Shown: positions 1-9,071 of the stretch, piece by piece
Layout: the number at the start of each line of letters is the position of its first letter
How positions within the stretch are numbered: the first letter of the stretch is position 1
Program-made: the position numbers and the translations under genes
NCBI GenBank assembly: GCA_903789635.1
Contig: CAIFEY010000007.1
Span: 1-64,000, forward strand
Length of the DNA stretch: 64,000 bases
Reading direction: 5' to 3'
From: an uncultured Eubacteriaceae bacterium
Lineage (GTDB): Bacteria; Bacillota; Clostridia; Peptostreptococcales; Anaerovoracaceae
The notes under the pieces: generated by a model
What the model was told of the DNA's origin: nothing
Seen by the model: the letters and a program-made list of their open reading frames with translations, nothing else
The model's database searches: none

Positions 1-1536
1 AAAAACCTACATTTTCATTTTGCAATTTTATGGAAAAAGGGCTTGCAAAAAACATACTAATGTCCTTCTGAGGGTATTTCGATAGATTAAACCTATGTGT
101 ACTGCATACCGGGACCCGCCGTCGTTAATCATTTCGTCGCGGCGCGGGGGGGGGCGGCGGGTAAGAGTTACGAAATGTCCTATCTGCCGTCGTATCACTG
201 CGCTGCCGCCGCCCGTTCACTGAAACGGAAAAGAAAGGCCGCGAAAAAATGAACGAGCATGTTTTCACAGTCACTATTGTGCTTGACTTGCGTCCGATTT
301 GCGTCCGATTTATACCTGATTTGCACCAATACAGTCGCAAAGTAGCTTGGATTTTTCACGATTTAGTTAGGAAATTATTTATCTATTTATCGTATATTCT
401 TGTCTAAATTTATAAAAATCATTTTCCCGCAATTTTCTCTTGTTTATCCTCATCGTACTTCTCAGAATCCAGATAATACCATCCGTAAGCATCACAAGCC
501 AGCCAGTCTGCGCCATGTGCCCGCGTCAGATCTACGACACTCGGAGGAGGTCAACGGCAGCTGCAAGCAGAAGGCGATCTGTCGATTAACCATGAAAAGT
601 TCCGCTCATACTCGAGTGCTAACCATCCGTTCACCCTTGGCTGCGGCGGCACGATTTCGATTCATTCTGTCCAAGCCTGGTCGAGGCCGCATCCGGAACG
701 CGATCTGATTACGTATACGGAACTCCTCCTGAGGTCATCTTGCCCGATCAGTTTTCGGCCTTAAGATTTATGTATTATTGTAAACTCTATCATGGTAGAA
801 TGATCAGGCAGATCGATACTCTTTCGAACTGCAAGAAAGATATCCGAGTCAACAGCGGTATATTTTTCAGACAATATCAGCAGGAAAACGGCATGGATTT
901 CCGATGAAATTCGGATAGATGTCCGTTCATTTTCTGCTCGGATATCCCGACGTCTTTCACGCGAATTCTCTCCCTGCCGCACTCCGATCACGAGGGCAGG
1001 GGTGCTCCGATCCGAGCAGGGAAATCTTCACCTGGAGAATTCGCAGCGATGCAAGACTGGCAGAATCCGGAACCGATTTTACATCGATTTCCTACTATAT
1101 CCTTCTATAGCTGAAGTGATCGAAAGCACATTCGAAGACGCCAAAAATCTCTGCCCGTCCTTTTCCACGGGTGGATGTGGATGGGCAGGGCGCATCCGAT
1201 TCGCCAAAAAGTTTTTCGTGCTGGTTATCCGCAGGAACTGTTCGCGCTCGAAACCAGGCAGGGCAGGACAAAAATCTGTTCACAGACGGTCTATCGGCAA
1301 TAGGCGATGGGCTTGTCAAATCTGAGACAATGTAGTATCATAAATAACTGTGAACGCAATTAAACGATTCGCGTATTGTAAATATACGATGTTATTGCAA
1401 TGTCAAACCTTTCACGATCACATCCTCACACCATTATTCGGAAAATACGATATTCTGGAAATCTTTCGTAATCAAGCATCGTCAATTGGCGATATACGAA
1501 TTCCCGGTCTGAACGGGATCCGAATCGGATTACTCG

Positions 1537-1566
1537 AAGGCAGTCAAAGGCAGTCGAAGGCAATCA
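1537..1566 (+). repeat. Three 10-bp tandem repeats AAGGCAGTCA/AAGGCAGTCG/AAGGCAATCA
   Basis: Read directly; about 100 bp upstream of the ArsR-like gene. Confidence 0.8.
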
Positions 1567-1667
1567 AAAGTGACTGAAGCTGATCGACTGCAGATAGAGT
1601 ACAGACCGAGCGGTGAAATGAAATTTGCGATCGGACAGGAATCAATCAAGAAGGAGAACAAACAACG

Positions 1668-2003
1668 ATGAGAATCCGCAAGCATTACGAATCCGATCCT
1701 GACCTCGAGGGAGTCGATCTGGAACTGATCGCGACCGTTTCCGACGCACTCGCGCACCCGGTCCGCCTCCTCTTATTCCGGTACATCATGCGCCAGAACC
1801 GCCAGCTGAAAAACGTCTGCACCAAGGACCTGACCGGCGCGTTCGATTACGCCCAGGCGACGATCTCGCAGCACATGAAGCGCCTCGTGAAGTCCGGCCT
1901 GGTCGAGGTGAAGCGCGTCGACCGCTTCAATTACTACTTCGCCAACATGGGCGTTTTAATGCGCTACCTGGATGCATCTAAAAAGTTCTCCGTCGTGAAA
2001 TAG
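1668..2003 (+). CDS. ArsR-family winged-helix transcriptional regulator
   Basis: 111-aa ORF; 'VSDALAHPVRLLLFRYIM...FDYAQATISQHMKRLVKSGLVEVKRVDRFNYYF' is typical ArsR wHTH; AAGAAGGAG RBS upstream. Confidence 0.8.
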   Translation: MRIRKHYESDPDLEGVDLELIATVSDALAHPVRLLLFRYIMRQNRQLKNVCTKDLTGAFDYAQATISQHMKRLVKSGLVEVKRVDRFNYYFANMGVLMRYLDASKKFSVVK

Positions 2004-2245
2004 GAGGGCTGAATTCCTCTCGTACTACCGTTAATCTCACTGATTTTTCTATTTTATGTAAATCATAATCCTACGCCGCGGCATGACTCTCGGACGTATT
2101 CGGACGGACGGGAAGAGACTGATCCGGAGTGGATTCGAGACGAGACGGGAAACGCAGCCAGGAACGGCAGGAAACAGCAAGTGGCAGCTGCAGAACGCAG
2201 CGGCAGAGAATCGGTGGAAACATCGATCGGAATTATTGGTGAAAA

Positions 2246-2314
2246 CGAAACAGGCACCGCCCAAATCAGAAGCTGGATTCAGGTTCCGGAAGCCACGGGC
2301 AGTGCCTGTTTTCG
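2246..2314. other. Long-loop inverted repeat (CGAAACAGGCACCGCCC ... GGGCAGTGCCTGTTTTCG)
   Basis: Arms read directly, one mismatch and one bulge, ~34-nt loop. Confidence 0.6.
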
Positions 2315-2965
2315 CTGCGCATCTCCGCGCATTCCTGCAGAAAATCACGAGATTGTATTACGATCGATACCAGCATAATAAGGTAATTTATTTCACTTTT
2401 ATTTCTCACGTAAAGCTAAATTTAACACTCAATATAATCACAGATTATTTGTAAATTTATTTTCCAACACTGACTCATCGGTGCCGAAAAGGCCAGGAAA
2501 AGACGACCGGAAAGAGCGGCCTGAAATGCAGCCGGGCGGCTGGCGGCGAACGCGGACGCGGGATGCCGTGAATTTCGGACAGTTCCCGCGCGCCGGGGCG
2601 GCCGGAAAACTCGGGGTCGCGGGCAAGCTGCCGGGATATCTGCGGCAAAACCCGGCAAGCCAGCGGCGGATTCCCGGCTTGTTTCTGTTTGTCTTTGTTT
2701 GTTTCCGGTTTATTTACGAGAAATCATTTTGTTATATGAATTATCGCTTTAATCTGTCTCCTGTGATCTTTTGCTGCGGTACAGAGTGGTATAGAATAGA
2801 GAAAGGGCGCCGCGGCAGTCTGCGAATCATCCGCTTAACTATACTCGAGGGTACGGGGACGCCGGGACGCGGCGCGCAGGCACACTAGCAGGCATACTAA
2901 GGGAATTAACCGAATCACTGGATTACTGGAATTTAGAATCCGGAATAGATATCGCGGGCGGCAGC

Positions 2966-3832
2966 ATGGCCCGGGAGAGGAGAATAGATATGGCAGAGAA
3001 GCTTACGGCGGTTTACGCCGGCACGGCAGTGGATACGGAGATGGGCGTGGTTTGCCTGAAAGAGCGCGGAATCCCGGCAAAGGCCTATCCGGTCAGCACG
3101 GACCCGGTCGCGCAGACGGTTTTTCAGAACTCGTCGCAGGAACAGAAGGACGAGAAGATGAAAGGCCTCCTGAGGCAGGCAGCAGACGAGGGGTGTGAGA
3201 GGTACTTCGTGTACTGCAATTCTTTGTCCGGATCCATCGACTTCAGCGCAATTGGGGAGGAGCTCGGGATCTCCATCGTGACGCCTCTTCAGGTCTACAA
3301 GCAGCTCGCGGGCAATTACCACAAGCTCGGAATCATCTGCGCGAACGCAAACGGCATCATCGGGGTCGAGCGGACGATGCTCGCGGCCAACCCGGACCTG
3401 GACATCCTCTCCGCCGGCATGCTGTCCGTCGTCGTGGAAATTGAGAAGAATACGCCGCCTGACGAGCTCGTGGCCAAGCATCACCTGGGCGAGCTTGCCG
3501 CCTGGTTCAAGTCCAACGGCTGCGAGGCGCTCGTGCTCGGCTGCACACACTTCCCATACTTCAAGGATGCGCTCGCGAAGGTGACCGATCTCCCGCTGAT
3601 CGATCCGGCACTTCACACAACCCCGGAATCACAAGCATTATATGCAGCGAAAATGAAAACGGCACAGCCCGGAAATCCTGGAAGCACTACGACTTCTACC
3701 AGATTCCACGGCTGTGCCTGTTTTATTTCGTTTTATATTCTTCGTATAACCAGTACGGGCGTTGCCCTTGCACACGTCGGCGGGATTCCGCCCTATTGTT
3801 CTTCGTCGTTCACCATGATCAGGGTGAAGTAG
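2966..3832 (+). CDS. Aspartate/glutamate racemase family protein (genuine domain probably ends near 3655)
   Basis: Two catalytic Cys motifs 'YCNSLSGSIDF' and 'LVLGCTHFPYF'; the tail after 'ALYAAK' is non-family and overlaps convergent cobI/cbiL. Confidence 0.8.
   Translation: MARERRIDMAEKLTAVYAGTAVDTEMGVVCLKERGIPAKAYPVSTDPVAQTVFQNSSQEQKDEKMKGLLRQAADEGCERYFVYCNSLSGSIDFSAIGEELGISIVTPLQVYKQLAGNYHKLGIICANANGIIGVERTMLAANPDLDILSAGMLSVVVEIEKNTPPDELVAKHHLGELAAWFKSNGCEALVLGCTHFPYFKDALAKVTDLPLIDPALHTTPESQALYAAKMKTAQPGNPGSTTTSTRFHGCACFISFYILRITSTGVALAHVGGIPPYCSSSFTMIRVK
3656..3724 (+). terminator. Hairpin terminator-like element AAAACGGCACAGCC...GGCTGTGCCTGTTTT
   Basis: Near-perfect arms ending in TTTTATTT; lies inside the 3' extension of the racemase ORF. 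Confidence 0.6.
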
Positions 3833-4518
3833 CCGGTCTTGTCCGGAGCGTCGGCCGCGTGGGCGTAGCAGGCCTCCGTCGGCAGGCCGCAGTCGACGAC
3901 GACCGCCGCGTGTTCCAGCAGCCCCGTCTCCTCCAGCTGGCGCTTCCACTGGTCGGAATTCCTGCTCGGCTTCATCATGACCTTTGTCCCCGGAAAACGG
4001 AGCGCGGTCTCGACGTCGTCGTACTGCTCCGGGATGACCATCAGTGGGGAATTCGGCTGGGTCAGCATCCGGTTCGACACCGCGGCCGCGGCGGAAAAGC
4101 TGTTCACGCCCGGGATCGTCACGACCGTAAAGCCGGCCTCCTGCACGACCCCGCGCACGTAACCGAACGTGCTGTACAGGCTGACGTCGCCGATCGCGAG
4201 CATCGCGGTGGTCTTGCCCCGGCGGAGCGTCTCCACGATCTTCTCGGCGCTCTCGCGGTGCTCACGCGCACGGACCTCGGGATCCTTGGTCATCGAGAAG
4301 TCGAGATAGAGGATCTCCTTGCCCGTGATGTCGGCCGCCTGCGCGGCGATATCCTTAGCCATCGTATTCTTCTTCATCGTCCGCGGGACGGCCAGGACGT
4401 CGGCCGCCTCCACGCATTTCACGGCGTTCAGGGTCATGAGGCCCGGATCTCCCGGCCCCGTGCTGACGCCGTAGAATACCGGTTTCTCATTCTGCGCTGC
4501 TGGACGCTGATTTTCCAT
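3793..4518 (-). CDS. cbiL: Precorrin-2 C20-methyltransferase (CobI/CbiL family)
   Basis: 'FYGVSTGPGDPGLMTLNAVKCVEAADVLAVPR', 'AMLAIGDVSLYSTFGYV', 'VTIPGVNSFSAAAA' are SAM-dependent tetrapyrrole methylase motifs. Confidence 0.85.
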   Translation of the reverse strand: MENQRPAAQNEKPVFYGVSTGPGDPGLMTLNAVKCVEAADVLAVPRTMKKNTMAKDIAAQAADITGKEILYLDFSMTKDPEVRAREHRESAEKIVETLRRGKTTAMLAIGDVSLYSTFGYVRGVVQEAGFTVVTIPGVNSFSAAAAVSNRMLTQPNSPLMVIPEQYDDVETALRFPGTKVMMKPSRNSDQWKRQLEETGLLEHAAVVVDCGLPTEACYAHAADAPDKTGYFTLIMVNDEEQ

Positions 4519-4701
4519 AGTTTTTCCTCCAGGATGTATTTAATATTATATGATCAAAACAATAATAAAGTGAAATAATACGACAGCAATACAATAATAC
4601 GTCAATGCGTCGCTCATAATCACCCTCTGCAAATAAATTTCGTAATTGTCGCAGCTTCTCGACGCCAACTCCTCCCGCGCTCGGCTGAGGCGGACGAACA
4701 G

Positions 4702-4733
4702 CCCGGCTGGACAACTTCCCGGCTGGACAACTT
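4702..4733 (+). repeat. Perfect 16-bp tandem duplication CCCGGCTGGACAACTT x2
   Basis: Read directly. Confidence 0.9.
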
Positions 4734-4858
4734 GGCGGCCGGGCGAAATTACCGGCTTCAATGCCGCCGCTCGATGTCTGCCCGACTGCGCCGGGCGGCA
4801 CCGGTTGATTCCGCGCGTTCTGAGCGGGGCACGGCGGCCGCGTTTTCCAGCTGCCGGC

Positions 4859-5338
4859 CTATTTATGATACGGCTCGTGGCGGATGATCTTGAAGCTCCG
4901 GTAGATCTGCTCGAGCAGGATCACGCGCATCATCTGGTGCGGGAAGGTCATGTCGGAGAACGAGAGCTTGAAGTCCGCACGCTGGCTGACAGCAGGGGAG
5001 AGCCCCAGGCTGCCGCCGATGATGAAGACGAGGTCACTTTTGCCCTCGAGGCTCCAATCCTCGATGTGCTCCGCGAGCTTCTCGGAGGTGAGCTTCTTTC
5101 CCTTGATTTCCAGCGTAACGACCCAGTCGGACGGGCGGATGTGGGAGAGGATCTCTTCGCCCTCCTTCACCTTGACCGATAGTTCGTCGGCCGGGGACGG
5201 ATTCGCCGCAAGGCGGGACTCCTTCAGCTCCGTGATTTCCAGGCTGCAGTAGCCGCCGAGGCGCTTGGAATACTCCTTGATCGCGTCCTTCCAGTAGGAT
5301 TCCTTCAGTTTTCCGATGCAGATGACCGTGATATTCAT
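4859..5338 (-). CDS. rlmH: 23S rRNA (pseudouridine1915-N3)-methyltransferase RlmH
   Basis: 'MNITVICIGKLKESYWKDAIKEYSKRL', 'FIIGGSLGLSPAV', 'LSFSDMTFPHQMMRVILLEQIYRSFKIIRHEPYHK'. Confidence 0.95.
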   Translation of the reverse strand: MNITVICIGKLKESYWKDAIKEYSKRLGGYCSLEITELKESRLAANPSPADELSVKVKEGEEILSHIRPSDWVVTLEIKGKKLTSEKLAEHIEDWSLEGKSDLVFIIGGSLGLSPAVSQRADFKLSFSDMTFPHQMMRVILLEQIYRSFKIIRHEPYHK

Positions 5339-5452
5339 ATATGATGTGCTCTTTCCTTGATTTACGAATTCCCATCAGGGGCATATTCTGCAGCCCCGTG
5401 TTTCTTTTGTCTGAAAAGAAAGCAGAGTGCGATACGGACCCACGCGCCGCGG

Positions 5453-6253
5453 CTAGACGGATATGATCGGGGTCGGCTCGCTGCGCTTGGCGACGGAGAG
5501 GTTCAGGTCCTTGCCGACGTAGTAGTCGTCCTCGAACAGGATGTTTCGGACGGTCAGATAGGCCTGCTCCGGCGTGTTGTTCTGGTGGCTAAGGTGCGCG
5601 AGGACGATCTTAGGCATGTCGTCGCCCCTGTGTGCCTCCAGGTAGCGGCAGACGGTGTTTCCGGCCGTCTCGTTGGATAAATGACCGTGGTCGCCTAAGA
5701 TTCGCTGCTTGAGCGGGTACGGGTACGGGCCGACACGCAGGATGTTCACCTCGTGGTTCGACTCCAGGACGACCGAATCCGACGTCTCGAGCTGATGGAA
5801 CATGTCTTCCGTCACTATTCCGGTGTCGGTCATGATAGTCAGCTTCTTCTTGCCGCACTGAAACGAGTAGGCGACCGGGTCCGCCGCGTCGTGGGAAATC
5901 GGGAACGCCTGCACCTCGATCTCGCCGACCATGAAGTGCTCATTCCGGTCAATCGCGGTCGAACGCTCCTCCGGCAGCTTGTCGATGACGCTGTTCAGCG
6001 TGCCCGCGGTCGAATAAATTTCCGCGTTGGACGCTTTTCTGCCCAGCATGCGGATGCTCTTGACGTGATCGGTGTGCTCGTGCGTCAGCAGGATGCCGTC
6101 GACGTCCGTCGGCTCCATGCCGCATTCCTTCAGCCCCGACAAAATATGCTTCCCCGCAATCCCGACATCGACCAGGATCGATGTGCTGTCCGAACGCACC
6201 AGATAACAGTTTCCCGAGCTCCCGCTCGCAAAGGAACAAAACTCAAGTCCCAT
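5453..6253 (-). CDS. MBL-fold metallohydrolase, YycJ/WalJ-like
   Basis: 'FCSFASGSSGNCYLV...ILVDVGIAGK...DGILLTHEHTDHVKSIRML'. Confidence 0.88.
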   Translation of the reverse strand: MGLEFCSFASGSSGNCYLVRSDSTSILVDVGIAGKHILSGLKECGMEPTDVDGILLTHEHTDHVKSIRMLGRKASNAEIYSTAGTLNSVIDKLPEERSTAIDRNEHFMVGEIEVQAFPISHDAADPVAYSFQCGKKKLTIMTDTGIVTEDMFHQLETSDSVVLESNHEVNILRVGPYPYPLKQRILGDHGHLSNETAGNTVCRYLEAHRGDDMPKIVLAHLSHQNNTPEQAYLTVRNILFEDDYYVGKDLNLSVAKRSEPTPIISV

Positions 6254-6676
6254 AACTTACCCCTCTCCATGCGAAAAAAATCGCCGTAATATAACGTTCA
6301 GATTATACCACATTTTCCGCCCGCGAACCCGTCCGCATTCACGCCGATTTCCGAAATCCCTGTGCGCCACGCCGCAAGATACGGTATAATAAGGGTTAAC
6401 TGCCTTTTCCAGGGACAAAATCCGAGCCTGACCAGGCGAGCACCCTGACTGCCGCCCACCCGGCCCGCCGCAGCCCACTGCGCCGCCTTTAGATCCAGAC
6501 GCGCCGATTCCAAGCGGCGCAGTAAGCTGCGGTGCCGGACAAGCGCGGCCGCCGCAGACGGCGACACCCATCAGACTGCAAAACCCCGCAGACCAGCCGC
6601 GGCCGCCGCGCCCTGCAGCTCCCGCACACCTTGGAAACGGCAAAACCAACGATATCACAACAGGAGGCCAGCAATC

Positions 6677-7228
6677 ATGACCATTTTAAGAATGTATACA
6701 GACGGAGCATGTTCCGGAAACCAGAACGCGTCGAACTACGGCGGATGGGGAAGCATCCTGGAATTCGGCGAGCATCAGAAGGAACTGCACGGGGGAGAGA
6801 AAGACACGACGAACAACCGCATGGAGCTTACCGCGGTCATCGAGGCATTCCGCGCCCTGAAGAGGCCTGGACTGTCCGTCGAGGTATTCTCCGACAGCTC
6901 CTACGTCATGAACTGCTTCCGAAACGGCTGGTATAAGAACTGGGAGAAGAACGGCTGGAAGACCTCGCAGAAGAAGGACGTGGAGAACCAGGAGCTCTGG
7001 AAGGAGCTGCTTTCCCTGGTCCGCCAGCACGACGTGAAGTTTTTCCGCGTGAAGGGGCACGTGAACATCGACTCGCCCGCAATCAATAAGGACAAGCTGT
7101 ATCAGAAGTTCATCAGCTGGAACGGCAGCAGCTTCAGCATGGAAGACTTCGAATACGTGACCAGGATGAACAACCGCGCCGACGAACTCGCCAACATGGG
7201 CACAGACGAGGCGAAGCTGCGCGGTTAG
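6677..7228 (+). CDS. rnhA: Ribonuclease HI
   Basis: 'MYTDGACSGNQNASNYGGWGSIL', 'TTNNRMELTAVIEAFRAL', 'VFSDSSYVMNCF', 'NNRADELANMG'; AGGAGG-type RBS. Confidence 0.93.
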   Translation: MTILRMYTDGACSGNQNASNYGGWGSILEFGEHQKELHGGEKDTTNNRMELTAVIEAFRALKRPGLSVEVFSDSSYVMNCFRNGWYKNWEKNGWKTSQKKDVENQELWKELLSLVRQHDVKFFRVKGHVNIDSPAINKDKLYQKFISWNGSSFSMEDFEYVTRMNNRADELANMGTDEAKLRG

Positions 7229-7317
7229 CACCATTAATTCCTGAAGTTCAGTCTCGCACCCGTGCTTTTCAGGCCGGAAATCCGCCGGCCTTTCTATTTT
7301 TCATTTTCTTTCATTTC

Positions 7318-7377
7318 CTCAGACTTTCTCAGACTTCCTCGGATTTCCTCAGACTTTCGCGGATTTCCGGCGAATTT
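7318..7377 (+). repeat. Degenerate 10-bp tandem array (6 units, consensus CTCAGAYTTY)
   Basis: CTCAGACTTT|CTCAGACTTC|CTCGGATTTC|CTCAGACTTT|CGCGGATTTC|CGGCGAATTT read directly. Confidence 0.8.
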
Positions 7378-7415
7378 CCCACCCCGGCTTCTTTTCAAGA
7401 GCGGAGAAAAGTGGT

Positions 7416-7429
7416 ATAGTTGCAACTAT
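7416..7429. promoter_or_regulatory. Perfect 14-bp palindrome ATAGTTGCAACTAT
   Basis: Read directly; upstream of the EamA transporter. Confidence 0.6.
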
Positions 7430-7464
7430 GTGTGTGAGGTGAATACAGTATTATATAAACATCA

Positions 7465-7478
7465 TGATACGCGTATCA
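7465..7478. promoter_or_regulatory. Perfect 14-bp palindrome TGATACGCGTATCA
   Basis: Read directly; downstream of a TATATAA box. Confidence 0.55.
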
Positions 7479-7540
7479 CGGGCCGCACACCGAACAATAT
7501 CCCGGACTCTTACAATGAAAAGAAAAAGAGGTGTTTTTTC

Positions 7541-8602
7541 TTGAAAAAAGGATATGTCTACATTGCCATTACCACGATTCTGTTCAGTCTGATGGAGATC
7601 GCACTGAAGGGCTTAGGAGGCGCGTTCAACCCGGTCCAGCTGACGTTCACGCGATTCCTGATCGGAGGCGCCGTCCTCCTGCCGCTCGCGCTGCACCACC
7701 TGAATAAGAACCATCTCAAGATCACGAAGGGCGACATGGCCCAGTTCGCCATGCTCGGTCTGATCGGCATCACGATCTCGATGACGCTGTATCAGCTGTC
7801 CGTCGTGTATACACAGGCCTCGGTCGTCGCCGTCCTGTTCTCCAGCAACCCGATCTTCGTCATGGTCTTCGCATTCCTGCTGCTGGGCGAGCCGATCTAC
7901 CGCAGAAACATCGTCGCCCTGGCGCTCGACCTGGTCGGAATTCTGTTCGTCATCAATATCGTTCATATGAAGCTGAGCCTTGCGGGCATCATCTTTGTCC
8001 TGCTCGCGACGATCACGTTCGCGCTGTACGGCGTAGGCGGAAAGAAGCCGACCGTCAAGTTCGGCGGCACGGTCAACACGTGCATGTCGTTCCTGCTCGG
8101 CGGCCTGGAGATGGTTCTCCTGTCGCTTCTGACCTACATCCCGGCGGTTGCCCACATGTTCAGCAGCCTCGGACTCACGATGTTCAGCCGCATCCCGCTG
8201 TTTCAGGGCTACACCCTGCAGAACCTGCCGACATTCCTGTTCGTATGCATCGGCGTCACCGGAATCGGCTACGTCTGCTACTTCCTGGCGATGGAGAGTG
8301 TCTCGGTGAATACAGTTTCCCTGGTGTTCTTCTTCAAGCCGGTCCTGGCGCCGATCCTGGCGTTCGTGATCCTGCGTGATCCTATGCCTGCGACAAAGAT
8401 CATCGGCATCTGCTTCATCCTCGCCGGTTCGCTGACCAACATCCTGCCGCCGCTGCTGGCCGGAAGGAAATCCGCGGACAGCCTGGACCGCGAGGCCGTC
8501 GGCACGGAACACGCGCTGACCGAAGCCGAGGAAAAGGCACGCCGCGAGAAGCAGCGTCTGAAGGAAAAACACGGGCACCCGAAGCGCGCTAAGTCCTCAT
8601 AA
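7541..8602 (+). CDS. EamA/DMT-superfamily transporter (TTG start)
   Basis: Ten-helix hydrophobic pattern, 'ALKGLGGAFNPVQLTFTRFLIGG', 'FSSNPIFVMVFAFLLLGEPI'; AGAGGTG RBS before TTG at 7541. Confidence 0.85.
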   Translation: MKKGYVYIAITTILFSLMEIALKGLGGAFNPVQLTFTRFLIGGAVLLPLALHHLNKNHLKITKGDMAQFAMLGLIGITISMTLYQLSVVYTQASVVAVLFSSNPIFVMVFAFLLLGEPIYRRNIVALALDLVGILFVINIVHMKLSLAGIIFVLLATITFALYGVGGKKPTVKFGGTVNTCMSFLLGGLEMVLLSLLTYIPAVAHMFSSLGLTMFSRIPLFQGYTLQNLPTFLFVCIGVTGIGYVCYFLAMESVSVNTVSLVFFFKPVLAPILAFVILRDPMPATKIIGICFILAGSLTNILPPLLAGRKSADSLDREAVGTEHALTEAEEKARREKQRLKEKHGHPKRAKSS

Positions 8603-8707
8603 CAGACAATTCCATACGCAAAGCTCATTGGATTTCGGGAGCTGCACTAAAAGGAGTGCAGCTCCAACTAAATCCTGTTTTCGCTTTGCGCGGAATTGTA
8701 TCTGTTA
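8600..8707. repeat. 108-bp nested inverted repeat with perfect 11-bp apical stem
   Basis: TAACAGA...TCTGTTA termini, then CAATTCC/GGAATTG, CGCAAAGC/GCTTTGCG, GGATTT/AAATCC and GGAGCTGCACT-AAAAGG-AGTGCAGCTCC. Confidence 0.85.
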
Positions 8708-9071
8708 CTGCGGAGCCGCTTGCTTCGGACACCCGTGTTTTGCGTTATTGGCATTAATGGTTGGCGGGGGCTGTGATTGGTCACGGCGGTGAAGGATGGC
8801 GGGCGGCGAGTTCACTATCGTTCCGCGGCCTTTTCGCACAGTGTTCACAAAATCTCCAGCGGAAATTGTCACTCTCTTTTACAGTTCTGGTATACTAAAC
8901 ACATATACGAAAAAAATCGGCTGATCGTAACTGTCCGCTCGAAAAATACCGCAGGCAGAAAGCCGCGATAAACCGATTTCAACGCATTGACAACCGAAAA
9001 CATGACACAAATTGGAATATATGGCCGCGGACAGGGGAATTCCCGCCGCGCCGGATTGGAGAATACTGACG

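Noticed and set aside
135-165. G-rich run (GGCGCGGGGGGGGCGGCGGG) as a G-quadruplex
   Set aside because: Spacing of G tracts is poor and there is no gene context; too weak to report.
480-560. 'DLRHS' in ORF 400-708 as a possible tyrosine-recombinase motif
   Set aside because: No surrounding integrase context (no catalytic Arg/Tyr boxes); a 5-residue coincidence.
2083-2888. ORFs 2083-2454 and 2481-2888 as genes
   Set aside because: Arg/Gly/Pro-rich composition, no RBS or family motif; region carries inverted repeats and appears intergenic.
6901-7228. Insert between VKGH and NNRADELA in RNase HI as novel
   Set aside because: Similar inserts are familiar in Firmicutes RNase HI proteins.
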